NCBI RefSeq assembly: GCF_030161575.1
Contig: NZ_BSUL01000001.1
Span: forward strand, 496,001 to 560,000
Origin: Arenivirga flava
GTDB taxonomy: Bacteria > Actinomycetota > Actinomycetes > Actinomycetales > Microbacteriaceae
DNA: 64,000 nucleotides
Direction: 5' to 3'
A program made the position numbers and the translations under genes. The notes beneath the pieces are model-generated. The model did no database searches and was not told the DNA's origin. It saw only the letters and a program-made list of their open reading frames with translations. The first letter of the stretch is position 1, and each line of letters opens with the position of its first letter. Positions 9,083 through 17,502 of this stretch are shown here, one piece after another.

Positions 9083-10108
9083 ATGCGTCCCTCGCGCCTC
9101 CTCCCCATCACCGCGGCCTCCGCTGCGCTCGCCCTCGGGCTCGTCGGCTGCGCCAGCGGCAGCGGCGCCGAGACCGGTGGCGCCACCGGCGACACGGTCA
9201 CCATCGAGCACGCGCTCGGCACGGTCGAGGTGCCCGCGAACCCCGAGCGGGTGGCCACCGTCGCCTGGGCGAACCACGAGGTGCCCCTGGCCCTCGGCGT
9301 CGTGCCGGTCGGCATGGCGGCGGCGAACTTCGGCGACGACGACGGCGACGGGCTGCTGCCCTGGGTCAGCGAGAAGCTCGAGGAGCTCGGCGCCGAGACC
9401 CCCGTGCTCTTCGACGAGACCGACGGCATCGACTTCGAGGCCGTCGCCGACACCGACCCCGACGTGATCCTGGCCGGCTACTCCGGTCTGACGCAGGAGG
9501 ACTACGACACCCTCAGCGAGATCGCCCCGGTCGTCGCCTACCCGGAGGGCCCGTGGGCCACCAGCTGGCGCGAGCTCATCGAGATCAACGCGGCCGGCAT
9601 CGGCCGTGCCGACGAGGGCGAGCAGCTCATCGCCGACATCGAGGCGGAGATCGCCGAGGCCGCGGCCGAGCACCCGGAACTCGAGGGTAAGACCGCGGGC
9701 TTCATCACCCACATCGACCCCACCGACCTCAGCGAGATCTCGTACTACACGACCGCCGACCCGCGGCCGGCGTTCTTCGAGGACCTCGGCCTCGTCGAGC
9801 CGGCCGGCATCGCGGCGGCCTCGGAGGAGGCCGGCGACGACGTGTTCAGCCTGACGCAGAGCGCCGAGCAGGCCGACTTCTTCGACGACGTCGACATCGT
9901 CGTGACCTACGGCACCGACCTGCTCACCACGCTGCAGGCCGACCCGCTGCTCTCGCAGATCCCGGCCGTGCAGCGCGAGTCCTTCGTGCAGCTCGACGGC
10001 ACCGGTCCGCTGGGCACGGCGGCCAACCCGACGCCGCTCGCCATCTCGTGGGTGCTCGACGACTACCTCGAGCTGCTCGCCGAGGCGGCCGCCAAGGTCG
10101 ACCAGTAG
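9083..10108 (+). CDS. Iron-siderophore ABC transporter substrate-binding lipoprotein
   Basis: A 341-residue lipoprotein. A signal peptide ends in the lipobox LVGC with Cys23 lipidated, then comes a FepB/FhuD-type (TroA-like) two-lobe domain joined by a long helix. NPERVATVAWANHEVPLALG and DVILAGYSGL are typical of class III siderophore binders. It captures ferric siderophore outside the membrane for the two FecCD permeases that follow 7 and about 1050 bases downstream. Iron boxes sit upstream. The siderophore type cannot be read. Confidence 0.9.
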   Translation: MRPSRLLPITAASAALALGLVGCASGSGAETGGATGDTVTIEHALGTVEVPANPERVATVAWANHEVPLALGVVPVGMAAANFGDDDGDGLLPWVSEKLEELGAETPVLFDETDGIDFEAVADTDPDVILAGYSGLTQEDYDTLSEIAPVVAYPEGPWATSWRELIEINAAGIGRADEGEQLIADIEAEIAEAAAEHPELEGKTAGFITHIDPTDLSEISYYTTADPRPAFFEDLGLVEPAGIAAASEEAGDDVFSLTQSAEQADFFDDVDIVVTYGTDLLTTLQADPLLSQIPAVQRESFVQLDGTGPLGTAANPTPLAISWVLDDYLELLAEAAAKVDQ

Positions 10109-10115
10109 GCAGCGC

Positions 10116-11165
10116 ATGACCACGGTTCCGGTCGGAACCGCTTCGGACGCCGCGGCCGAGAGGCTGCGGCGTCCGACCCGCGTCCGGCTCCTCTGGTTCG
10201 CGGCGTCGCTCGCGGCGCTCGCGCTGATCGTCGCCGCCTCCGTGGCGATCGGGTCGCGGGACGTGCCGCTGCCCGCGATCGTCGCGGCGCTCGGCGGCGG
10301 CGGCGACGGCCTCGACGCGGCCGCCGTGCAGACCAGGGTGCCGCGCACCGTGCTGGCCCTCGTCGTCGGCGCCGCGCTGGGGGTCTCGGGCGCCGTCATG
10401 CAGGGCGTCACCCGCAACCCGCTCGCCGACCCGGGCATCCTCGGCATCAACCAGGGCGCGTCGCTCGCCATCGTCGCCGGCATCGCCACCGTCGGGCTCA
10501 CCTCGGCGACGCAGTACGCCTGGGTCGCGATCGCGGGCGCCGCGGTCTCCGCGGTCGTGGTCTACACCATCGGCTCGCTGGGGCGCGGGGGAGCGACGCC
10601 GCTCAAGCTCGCCCTCGCGGGCGCTGCCACCACGGCCGTGTTCAGCTCCTTCATCACGGCCATCGTGCTGCCGCGCAACGACATCAACTCGGTCGTGCGC
10701 TCGTGGGAGATCGGCGGGGTCGGCGGCGCCCGCTGGGACGTCCTCACCCAGGTCGCGCCCTTCCTCGTCGTCGGCCTGCTGCTGAGCCTCGGCTCGGCCC
10801 GTGCGCTCAACTCGCTCGCCCTCGGCGACGACCTCGCCGCAGGGCTCGGCGAACGGGTCGCGCTCGCGCGCATCACCGCTGCGCTCGGCGCCGTGATGCT
10901 GTGCGGCGCGGCCACCGCGGCCGCCGGGCCGATCGCGTTCGTCGGCCTGGTCGTGCCGCACCTCTGCCGGCTGCTCGTCGGCGTCGACCACCGCTGGCTG
11001 CTGCCGTACTCGGCGGTCGTCGGCGCGGCGCTCCTCGCCGCCTCCGATGTGCTCGGCCGCATCGTCGCTCGACCTGCGGAACTCGACGTGGGCATCGTCA
11101 CCGCCGTCGTGGGAGCGCCCGTGTTCATCGCCATCGTGCGCCGGCGCAAGGTGCGCGAGCTGTGA
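10116..11165 (+). CDS. FecCD-family siderophore ABC permease (first)
   Basis: A 349-residue polytopic protein with about ten helices. The FecCD signature is clear: RVPRTVLALVVGAALGVSG, then MQGVTRNPLADPGILGINQG (about 90-115), and the cytoplasmic coupling region near GLGERVALARITAAL. It pairs with the next permease to form the membrane channel of the iron-siderophore importer. Its stop overlaps the next GTG start. Confidence 0.92.
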   Translation: MTTVPVGTASDAAAERLRRPTRVRLLWFAASLAALALIVAASVAIGSRDVPLPAIVAALGGGGDGLDAAAVQTRVPRTVLALVVGAALGVSGAVMQGVTRNPLADPGILGINQGASLAIVAGIATVGLTSATQYAWVAIAGAAVSAVVVYTIGSLGRGGATPLKLALAGAATTAVFSSFITAIVLPRNDINSVVRSWEIGGVGGARWDVLTQVAPFLVVGLLLSLGSARALNSLALGDDLAAGLGERVALARITAALGAVMLCGAATAAAGPIAFVGLVVPHLCRLLVGVDHRWLLPYSAVVGAALLAASDVLGRIVARPAELDVGIVTAVVGAPVFIAIVRRRKVREL

Positions 11166-12220
11166 GCGTCGTGGACCGCATCCGCTCCTCCGACGGCGCG
11201 CTCGCGCGCGTCGTCGCCGGCAGGCGTCGCCGTTCCGCGCGGCGGCGGGCGATCCTGCTGGGGCTCGGCGTGCTCATCGTCGCGGCCTTCGTGGTCACCC
11301 TCATGGTCGGGCGCACCTTCTACGGGCCCGACGAGGTGCTCGCCGTGCTCTTCGGCCGGGACGTGCAGGGCGCGACCTTCACCGTCGGACGGCTGCGGTT
11401 GCCGCGCGCGGTGCTGGCGGTCGTCGCCGGCGCCGCCTTCGGCATGAGCGGCGCGGCGTTCCAGACCATGCTGCGCAACCCGCTCGCCAGCCCCGACATC
11501 ATCGGCATCACCTGGGGCTCCGGGGCCGCGGCCGCGTTCGCGATCGTGGTGCTCGGGCTCGGCGGCGCACCGGTCTCCGCCATCGCGATCGTCGCGGGCC
11601 TCGCGGTGGCGCTCGCCATCTACCTGCTCTCGCGTCGCGGCGGGCTCGTCGGCCTGCGCCTGGTGCTGATCGGCATCGGGGTCGCCGCGATGCTCCACGC
11701 GGTGACGCTCTACATCCTCTCGAAGGCCCCCGACTGGGAGGCGCAGGAGGCGATGCGCTGGCTGGCCGGCAGCCTGAACGGCGCGAACTGGCAGTCCGCC
11801 GCCCCCGTGCTGGTCGCCCTGACGGTGCTCGGCCCCGTGCTGGTGCTGCTGGCCAGGGACCTGGATGCGCTGCGGCTCGGCGACGACACCGCCGCCGGCC
11901 TCGGCGTGCGCACCGAACGCACCCGGCTGCTGGTGCTCGTCGCAGCAGTCGGGCTGCTCGCCTTCGCGACGGCGGCGACCGGCCCGATCGCGTTCGTCGC
12001 CTTCCTCGCCGGCCCGATCGCATCCCGGCTCGTGGGCGCCGACCGCCCGGTCCTCGTGCCGGCGGCGCTCATCGGGGCGCTGCTCGTGATCGTCGCCGAC
12101 TTCACCGGTCAGTTCCTCGTCGGTGCCCGCTACCCGGTCGGCGTGATCACCGGGGTACTCGGCGCGCCGTACCTGCTCTTCCTCATCATCCGCAGCAACC
12201 GAACGGGAGGCTCGCCATGA
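11162..12220 (+). CDS. FecCD-family siderophore ABC permease (second)
   Basis: A 352-residue polytopic FecCD protein. I chose the GTG at 11162 that overlaps the previous stop, because the longer ORF upstream is an antisense-like Arg-rich reading of the first permease. It shows RLPRAVLAVVAGAAFGMSG and LRNPLASPDIIGITWGSG. A charged N-terminus of about 30 residues with many Arg precedes helix 1. It forms the heterodimeric channel with the first permease, and its stop overlaps the ATPase start. Confidence 0.92.
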   Translation: MSVVDRIRSSDGALARVVAGRRRRSARRRAILLGLGVLIVAAFVVTLMVGRTFYGPDEVLAVLFGRDVQGATFTVGRLRLPRAVLAVVAGAAFGMSGAAFQTMLRNPLASPDIIGITWGSGAAAAFAIVVLGLGGAPVSAIAIVAGLAVALAIYLLSRRGGLVGLRLVLIGIGVAAMLHAVTLYILSKAPDWEAQEAMRWLAGSLNGANWQSAAPVLVALTVLGPVLVLLARDLDALRLGDDTAAGLGVRTERTRLLVLVAAVGLLAFATAATGPIAFVAFLAGPIASRLVGADRPVLVPAALIGALLVIVADFTGQFLVGARYPVGVITGVLGAPYLLFLIIRSNRTGGSP

Positions 12221-13017
12221 CCGTCGCCCACACCCTCGAGGCGCGATCGCTGAGCGTCGGATACCAGGACCGCGAGGTGCTGCGCGGCCTCGACCTCCGC
12301 ATCCCGCCCGGCCGCATCACCGCCATCGTCGGCGCGAACGCCTGCGGCAAGTCGACGCTGCTGCGCTCGATGTCGCGCCTGCTCGCGCCGCGCGCCGGCC
12401 AGGTGCTGCTCGACGGCAAGGCCGTGCACCGCACGCCCGCCAAGCAGCTCGCCCGCACGCTCGGCCTGCTGCCGCAGTCGCCCGTGGCGCCGGAGGGCAT
12501 CACCGTCGCAGACCTCGTCGGTCGGGGGCGGCACCCGCACCAGGGCGTGCTGACCCGCTGGCGCACCGAGGACGACGAGGCGGTGGCTGCGGCCCTCGAG
12601 GCGACCGGGTCCGTCGAGCTGGCCGACCGCGACGTCGACGAGCTCAGCGGCGGCCAGCGCCAGCGCGTCTGGATCGCGATGGCCCTCGCCCAGCAGACCG
12701 AGCTGCTGCTGCTCGACGAGCCGACGACGTTCCTCGATGTGAGCCACCAGGTCGAGGTGCTCGACCTGCTCACCGACCTCAACCGCGCCCGCGGCACCAC
12801 CATCGTCATGGTGCTGCACGACCTCAACCTCGCGGCCCGGTACGCGGACCACCTCATCGCCCTCGCCGACGGTGCCGTGCACGCCGCGGGCGCCCCGGCC
12901 GAGGTGCTCGATGCCGGCCTCGTCGAGGCGGTCTTCGGCCTGCGCAGCACCGTCATCGCCGACCCGGTCTCGGGCAGCCCGCTCATGCTCCCGATCGGCC
13001 GCCACCACAGCGGCTGA
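12217..13017 (+). CDS. Siderophore ABC transporter ATP-binding protein
   Basis: A 266-residue ABC ATPase of the FepC/FecE class. It has Walker A GANACGKST (about 39-47), signature LSGGQRQRVW, Walker B LLLLDEPTTFLD and switch histidine in VLHDLNLAARYAD. It powers the importer encoded by the three genes upstream and ends the operon. The ATG overlaps the stop of the second permease (ATGA), pointing to translational coupling. Confidence 0.93.
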   Translation: MTVAHTLEARSLSVGYQDREVLRGLDLRIPPGRITAIVGANACGKSTLLRSMSRLLAPRAGQVLLDGKAVHRTPAKQLARTLGLLPQSPVAPEGITVADLVGRGRHPHQGVLTRWRTEDDEAVAAALEATGSVELADRDVDELSGGQRQRVWIAMALAQQTELLLLDEPTTFLDVSHQVEVLDLLTDLNRARGTTIVMVLHDLNLAARYADHLIALADGAVHAAGAPAEVLDAGLVEAVFGLRSTVIADPVSGSPLMLPIGRHHSG

Positions 13018-13045
13018 ACGACTGCCGCCTGGCAGACTCGCCCGC

Positions 13046-13744
13046 ATGCGCATCGACCTGGCCCTGCAGCCGTACGCCGACTCGCCGTCGCTGCGGGAGG
13101 TGCTGCTCGAGGTGCTCGCCGACGACCGCTACACGAGCCTGCGCATGGTCACGGCGTGGGTGCGCGCCAGCGCGCTGCCGGCCCTGGACGAGCGGATGCG
13201 CGCCTTCCGCGCCCGGGGCGGCCGCATCGAGCTGACGAGCGGCCTCAGCCAGGGCGCCGCGACCCGCGCCGGCCTGGCGAAGTCGCTCGCGCTCGTGGAC
13301 GAGTCCTGGGTGCTCTTCGACGCCGACGGCCGCACCTTCCACCCGAAGGTGCACCTCGCCCGCGGCGAGGGCGTCGCGCTGCTCTTCATCGGCTCGCAGA
13401 ACCTCACCGCCGGCGGCCTGTCGACCAACGCCGAGGCCGGCGTCGTGCTGCGCCTCGAGCACCCGGACGACCCGTGGCACCTCGCCGACGAGGTCGACGC
13501 CTACCTCGACCGCCTGCACGCGGACGCCGGCATCGCGCGGCGGCTCGACGAGTCGCTGCTGCAGCGCCTGGAGCGCGACCCGTTCGTGGCGCTGGCGGAC
13601 CGTCCCGGGGGAGCCGTGCATCCGCATCCGCTCTTCGCCCCGTTCGCCGGCGACGTGCGCCCCCTGCCGAAGGGCGCCGTGCCGCCGCCCTCCCGCATCC
13701 CGCGCCGCCCGTGGTGGCAGCGCCTCCTCCGCCGCCTCGACTGA
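13046..13744 (+). CDS. Phospholipase D-like domain protein
   Basis: A 232-residue protein with a single PLD-like half: an HPKVHL motif (HxK) followed by LLFIGSQNLTAGGL, the second strand of the active site. Such single-HKD proteins (PLDc_2 type) act as dimers and include nucleases and helicase-linked repair modules; substrate unknown. The C-terminus is basic and Pro-rich. It starts 28 bases after the ABC operon and may be cotranscribed, though a functional link to iron uptake is not evident. Confidence 0.7.
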   Translation: MRIDLALQPYADSPSLREVLLEVLADDRYTSLRMVTAWVRASALPALDERMRAFRARGGRIELTSGLSQGAATRAGLAKSLALVDESWVLFDADGRTFHPKVHLARGEGVALLFIGSQNLTAGGLSTNAEAGVVLRLEHPDDPWHLADEVDAYLDRLHADAGIARRLDESLLQRLERDPFVALADRPGGAVHPHPLFAPFAGDVRPLPKGAVPPPSRIPRRPWWQRLLRRLD

Positions 13745-13850
13745 GCCCCGCCCGCGCCCGCCCCCCGCGCTTTCCGCCGGCGCCCCCGCCTCCCGCACGC
13801 GCGCACCCCACGACCCGCGCCCCCCACCACGCCCCTCGCCCGCGCACCCC

Positions 13851-14120
13851 GTGCGATTCGGAGGACCACCACCCTCCTCGCCCGTGCGATTCGGAGGAAC
13901 CCGCCGCTTCGTCAGGCGTCCCGCGGCAGCCCTGACCGGAACGACCCCAGGATGCCCGGGCATCAGCTCGGCGCGTCGAACCTCCGTGACGCTCGCACTC
14001 CTCCGAACCGCACAGGCGGCGGGAGCGCCCTTCAAGCACGTGCCCGCAGGACTCCTCCGAATCGAACACGAGCGGATGCACCCGGCGGGCCTGCGACCGC
14101 AGGACTCCTCCGAATCGAAC
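13851..14120. repeat. Five-copy 15-base repeat in two orientations
   Basis: gtgcgattcggagga occurs at 13851-13865 and 13884-13898. Its inverse form occurs at 13999-14013 (tcctccgaaccgcac), 14053-14067 and 14106-14120 (tcctccgaatcgaac). Forward copies lie on the left and inverted copies on the right, so the segment could fold into alternative long hairpins. Confidence 0.7.
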
Positions 14121-14159
14121 ACGAGCGGATGCACCCGGCAGCCTCGCGACCGCAGGAAC
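14046..14159. repeat. 53-base tandem repeat
   Basis: Two nearly identical 53-base units begin at 14046 and 14099, and a fragment of a third begins at 14152. Each contains the tcctccgaatcgaac motif followed by the GAGCGGATGC motif. Confidence 0.8.
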
Positions 14160-14247
14160 CCGTCCGCATCGCCCGGCCGCAGCAGTCCGGAGCACACCCC
14201 GCCGAGCGCGACACGCCCGGGCCCCCGCGGTGCCGTACCCTGGAGGG

Positions 14248-15468
14248 ATGCCCACGAACGCCGGTAACCCCACCCCCATCCGCGAGCGCCGCCCCCAGGT
14301 GCGCCCGGCGACCGAGGGCTGGACGCAGGCGCTCGACGCCGACGGCCGCCCGAAGCTGCAGTTCGCCTCGCCCAAGAAGGGCAAGCCGCCCGTGCACTGG
14401 GCCGACCTCACGGTCGAGGAGCGCCAGGCGAAGGTCGTGGAGCTGGGCCTGCCGAAGTTCCGTGCCAAGCAGCTGTCGAACCACTACTTCGCGAACTACT
14501 CCAGCGACCCCGCGACGATGACCGACCTGCCGGCCGAGGGCCGCGAGGAGCTCGTCGCCGGCCTCATGCCGCCGCTGCTCACCGAGGTGCGCCGGCTCGA
14601 GACCGACAAGGGCGACACGATCAAGTTCCTCTGGAAGCTGCACGACGGGGCCCTGGTCGAGAGCGTGCTCATGCGCTACACCGGCCGCATCACGCTCTGC
14701 ATCTCCTCGCAGGCCGGATGCGGCATGAACTGCCCGTTCTGCGCCACCGGCCAGGCGGGCCTCACCCGCAACATGTCGACGGCCGAGATCGTCGACCAGA
14801 TCGTTCGCGCGAACGCCGCCCTCGCTGCGGGCGAGCTCGGCGGCCGCAAGAAGGGCGACAACACCCCCGACCGGGTCAGCAACATCGTCTTCATGGGCAT
14901 GGGCGAGCCGCTCGCCAACTACAAGCGCGTCATGGACGCGGTGCGCTCGATGGTCGCCCCGCAGCCCGACGGTCTCGGCATGAGCGCGCGCGGCATCACC
15001 GTCTCGACGGTCGGCCTCGTGCCCGCGATCAAGAAGCTCGCGGACGAGAACGTGCCCGTCACCTTCGCCCTCTCGCTGCACGCGCCCGATGACCAGCTGC
15101 GCGACGAGCTGATCCCGATCAACTCCCGCTGGAAGGTCGACGAGGCGCTCGACGCCGCCCGAGAGTACTTCGAGAAGACCGGCCGACGCGTCTCGATCGA
15201 GTACGCGCTGATCAAGGACATGAACGACCACGCGTGGCGCGCCGACCTGCTCGCCGAGAAGCTGCTGGCCCGCGGCAAGGGCTGGGTGCACGTCAACCCG
15301 ATCCCGCTGAACCCGACGCCCGGCTCGATCTGGACCGCCAGCGAGCCCGAGGTGCAGGACGAGTTCGTGCGGCGACTGAACGCCGCAGGCATCCCGACGA
15401 CCCTGCGCGACACCCGCGGCAAGGAGATCGACGGGGCCTGCGGCCAGCTCGCCGCGGCCGACGCGTAG
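14248..15468 (+). CDS. rlmN: Dual-specificity 23S rRNA/tRNA adenine-C2 methyltransferase RlmN
   Basis: A 406-residue radical SAM enzyme that methylates C2 of A2503 in 23S rRNA and A37 in some tRNAs. The radical SAM cluster motif CGMNCPFC (CxxxCxxC), the [11 protein letters not shown] motif and a C-terminal GACGQL with the mechanistic cysteine are all present. The ATG at 14248 is preceded at once by GGAGGG; the TACCCT box just upstream suggests a very short or absent leader. A GTG at 14230 is an alternative start. Confidence 0.95.
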   Translation: MPTNAGNPTPIRERRPQVRPATEGWTQALDADGRPKLQFASPKKGKPPVHWADLTVEERQAKVVELGLPKFRAKQLSNHYFANYSSDPATMTDLPAEGREELVAGLMPPLLTEVRRLETDKGDTIKFLWKLHDGALVESVLMRYTGRITLCISSQAGCGMNCPFCATGQAGLTRNMSTAEIVDQIVRANAALAAGELGGRKKGDNTPDRVSNIVFMGMGEPLANYKRVMDAVRSMVAPQPDGLGMSARGITVSTVGLVPAIKKLADENVPVTFALSLHAPDDQLRDELIPINSRWKVDEALDAAREYFEKTGRRVSIEYALIKDMNDHAWRADLLAEKLLARGKGWVHVNPIPLNPTPGSIWTASEPEVQDEFVRRLNAAGIPTTLRDTRGKEIDGACGQLAAADA

Positions 15469-15516
15469 TCGACGAACGGATGCGGGCACCGGCCCGCCGC
15501 GCGACAGCGAGCGGAT

Positions 15517-15532
15517 GCGGGGCCGGCCCCGC
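15517..15532. terminator. GC-rich palindrome between convergent rlmN and CHY genes
   Basis: A perfect 16-base palindrome (gcggggccggccccgc) lies between the rlmN stop and the end of the opposite-strand CHY gene. It could end transcription from both sides; no U tract. Confidence 0.45.
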
Positions 15533-15534
15533 TG

Positions 15535-15867
15535 CTAGGCCTCGAAGTACAGCGCGTGGTGCAGCGCGCACCCCGGATTGAATCCCGCACCGCAGGCGGG
15601 GCAGGCGTCAGCCTCGAGGTACCCGTCCACGCTCATCGCCGCGCGGCACACCCCGCACAGCACGGCCGGCTCCTCACGCCGGGCACGCGGCCACGGAGCG
15701 ATCGCGTGCCCGGCCTCCTCCTCGTGACAGGCGTGGCAGGGCCACCACCCCTCGCAGCAGGCCAGGCGCATCGCGACCACGTCGAGCGGGCTCGCGTAGT
15801 GGGCGCAGCGGGTCGCGCCGTCGACGACGGCGCCGCGCACGCGCATCCGCTCGACCGAACCGTCCAT
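15535..15867 (-). CDS. CHY zinc finger protein
   Basis: A 110-residue zinc protein. It contains CAHY near residue 21, CCEGWWPCHACH, CGVC and a C-terminal CPACGAGFNPGC pair with HH, the Cys/His spacing of the CHY zinc finger family. Bacterial members are small cytoplasmic proteins of unknown role. The ATG at 15867 begins MDGSVERM; an internal ATG seven codons later is possible. It is divergent from the DarT-like gene. Confidence 0.8.
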   Translation of the reverse strand: MDGSVERMRVRGAVVDGATRCAHYASPLDVVAMRLACCEGWWPCHACHEEEAGHAIAPWPRARREEPAVLCGVCRAAMSVDGYLEADACPACGAGFNPGCALHHALYFEA

Positions 15868-15963
15868 CGGGGTCGAGCGTAGCCCCGACCGCACGTGGGC
15901 GACCGGCCGGCCCGGTACCCTGGAAGCTTGACGATCACCCCACGTCGAGAGGAACCACACCAC

Positions 15964-16767
15964 GTGACCGAGTGCCGCCATGGATTCGACGAGGAGCTCT
16001 GCGACATCTGCTCGCCGCGCCGGACGGCCGAGCCGGTCCGGACCGCTCCGGCCCCCCGACGGGCCCCGGTGTCCAAGGCGCGCGAGCGTGTCGCCCCCAC
16101 CTCCCTGCGCGACCCCGCTCCGGCGGCGACCGTCGTGCACCAGGCCAAGACGTCGGTGCCGTTCGCGCAGCGGCGGCTCTACCACGTGACGCACGTGGAC
16201 AACATCGCGGGGATCCTCGCGGACGGCGCGATCCGCGCCGGGGCGATCCCGGATGTCGATCTCATCACCCCGGAGGGGCGCGCGGCGATCGCCGAGCGCG
16301 AGCTCGTCCCGGGCGCCCCGCTCGCTGGCTTCGTGCCGTTCCTGCTCTCGCCCGACGCCCTGTGGTGGAACGCGCTGCGCGCCGCCGAGGCCGGCGAGCA
16401 GTACTCGCGCGCGGCGCGCAAGGCCGCCACGGCCGACTTCGTCGTGCTCATCGCGACGACGGCCGCGGCGGGGCCGGAGATCGTCGTCACGGACGGACCG
16501 GTCGGCGCGGCGTCGACGAGCTTCGCGGTGGGCGCCGATGCCGCGGTGCCGCTGCTGCGGCGCGTCCAGGTGCGCGACCCCGACCTGCGCTCCGCCGAGG
16601 CCTACGTCAACGGCTCCTACGCGGTCGCCGAGCTGGCGATGGTGGCCACGGCGAACGAGCCGATCCGCGCCGAGGTCAAGCGCCTCGTCGGCCTCGCGGG
16701 CGTGCGCCTGCCGCGCCTCGGCGTGTTCCCGCCGATGTTCCAGCCCACCGTCGACGACGAGGTCTGA
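15964..16767 (+). CDS. DarT-like (DUF4433) ADP-ribosyltransferase with N-terminal zinc-ribbon-like motif
   Basis: A 267-residue protein. The core from about residue 60 opens with RRLYHVTHVDNIAGILADG, the pattern of DarT (DUF4433), which ADP-ribosylates thymidines in single-stranded DNA. GFVPFLLSPDALWW and a later Glu in SAEAYV fit the family's NAD-pocket and catalytic positions by eye. The N-terminus carries CRHG and CDIC, a probable small zinc site typical of actinobacterial homologues. I chose the GTG at 15964, preceded by GAGAGGAA. No macrodomain antitoxin (DarG) is adjacent; an unknown gene follows after 25 bases. Function is inferred from these motifs alone. Confidence 0.6.
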   Translation: MTECRHGFDEELCDICSPRRTAEPVRTAPAPRRAPVSKARERVAPTSLRDPAPAATVVHQAKTSVPFAQRRLYHVTHVDNIAGILADGAIRAGAIPDVDLITPEGRAAIAERELVPGAPLAGFVPFLLSPDALWWNALRAAEAGEQYSRAARKAATADFVVLIATTAAAGPEIVVTDGPVGAASTSFAVGADAAVPLLRRVQVRDPDLRSAEAYVNGSYAVAELAMVATANEPIRAEVKRLVGLAGVRLPRLGVFPPMFQPTVDDEV

Positions 16768-16792
16768 GCGCGCGGCGCGCAGCGGAGTCGCC

Positions 16793-17340
16793 ATGGGATC
16801 GCTGCAGCGCGCCGCCGAGTCGCTCGACGGGGCGCGCGTGGCGCTCGCTGCGGCTGGCGCCGGCACCGAGGTGCTCGCCCGCTGGCAGCGGCGGCGCCGT
16901 GCGCTCGGCCTGCTGGGATCGGAGACCGCGCTGCGCCCGGTCGGCACCGCCTGGCGCCTGGGCGTGCTGCTGCTGCCGACCGATCCCGCCGGCACCGCCG
17001 GCGCGCTCGCGGCGGGCGGCACGACGACGCGGGCCGTCGACGACGGCCCGCGCGGCTACACCGCTGACTCCGCACGCGCTCGCGGCGAGCTGCGCGTCGC
17101 CGCTCGCCGCGGGGAGCGCCGGAGGGCGCGACGGTCGCCCTCGACTGGGTGATCGTGCCGCTCGGGGCCGGCCTCGGCCCCGACGGGGTCGAGCAGGAGG
17201 ACGGCCCGCCGCTCGGTCCCGTGCTGCTGCGCGGCGGCGAGCTGCTCGTGCGCTGGGCCGGCCTCGGCGCGCCGCCCGCGCCCTTCGACGGCTACCTCGC
17301 CGAGCACCTCGCCCTCGCGCTCGAGGCGGCCCGTGGCTGA
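16793..17340 (+). CDS. Hypothetical protein, frameshifted
   Basis: Two abutting frames encode one coherent protein. MGSLQRAAESLDGARVALAA through ELRVAARRG continues, after adding one G to the GGGG run at 17111-17114, into GGAPEGATVALDWVIVPL and ends LALALEAARG, 182 residues in total. I recognise no family. It lies 25 bases after the DarT-like gene and is probably cotranscribed, so it is a candidate partner or antitoxin on position alone; no macrodomain features are seen. Confidence 0.5.
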
Positions 17341-17502
17341 GCGATGCGGGGACGGCCCGCCGGTCGGCGACGCGGCCCGCCGCTGAGCGGCGGCGCCACC
17401 CGTCACAGTACGTCACGCGAGTTCCCCGCATCCGGCCGACGGTCCTAACCTCGCAGACGCGGCACAGCAGCCCGCCCCTCCCGACACCCCATCGAGGCCC
17501 CC

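Larger units (their letters stand above)
13745..14247. other. Non-coding, repeat-bearing intergenic region
   Basis: About 500 bases without a credible gene. The ORFs crossing it are Arg/Pro-rich shadows. It contains five copies of a 15-base motif in both orientations and a 53-base tandem repeat, listed separately. The end near 14234 reads TACCCT seven bases before the rlmN start region and may be a -10 element. Confidence 0.6.

Noticed and set aside
8975..10501. 508-residue minus-strand ORF over the siderophore-binding gene
   Set aside because: It covers the iron-box promoter end and a clear lipoprotein gene on the other strand; shadow.
13745..14247. Gene on either strand in the repeat-bearing gap
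   Set aside because: All frames are Arg/Pro-rich, cross the tandem repeat and end inside neighbouring genes.
14248..14260. Strong Shine-Dalgarno-led start at rlmN
   Set aside because: GGAGGG touches the ATG, too close for normal use; kept the start on homology, not on this site.
16793..17340. DarG macrodomain antitoxin next to the DarT-like gene
   Set aside because: The repaired 182-residue translation has no macrodomain glycine-rich loops or NAG motif.
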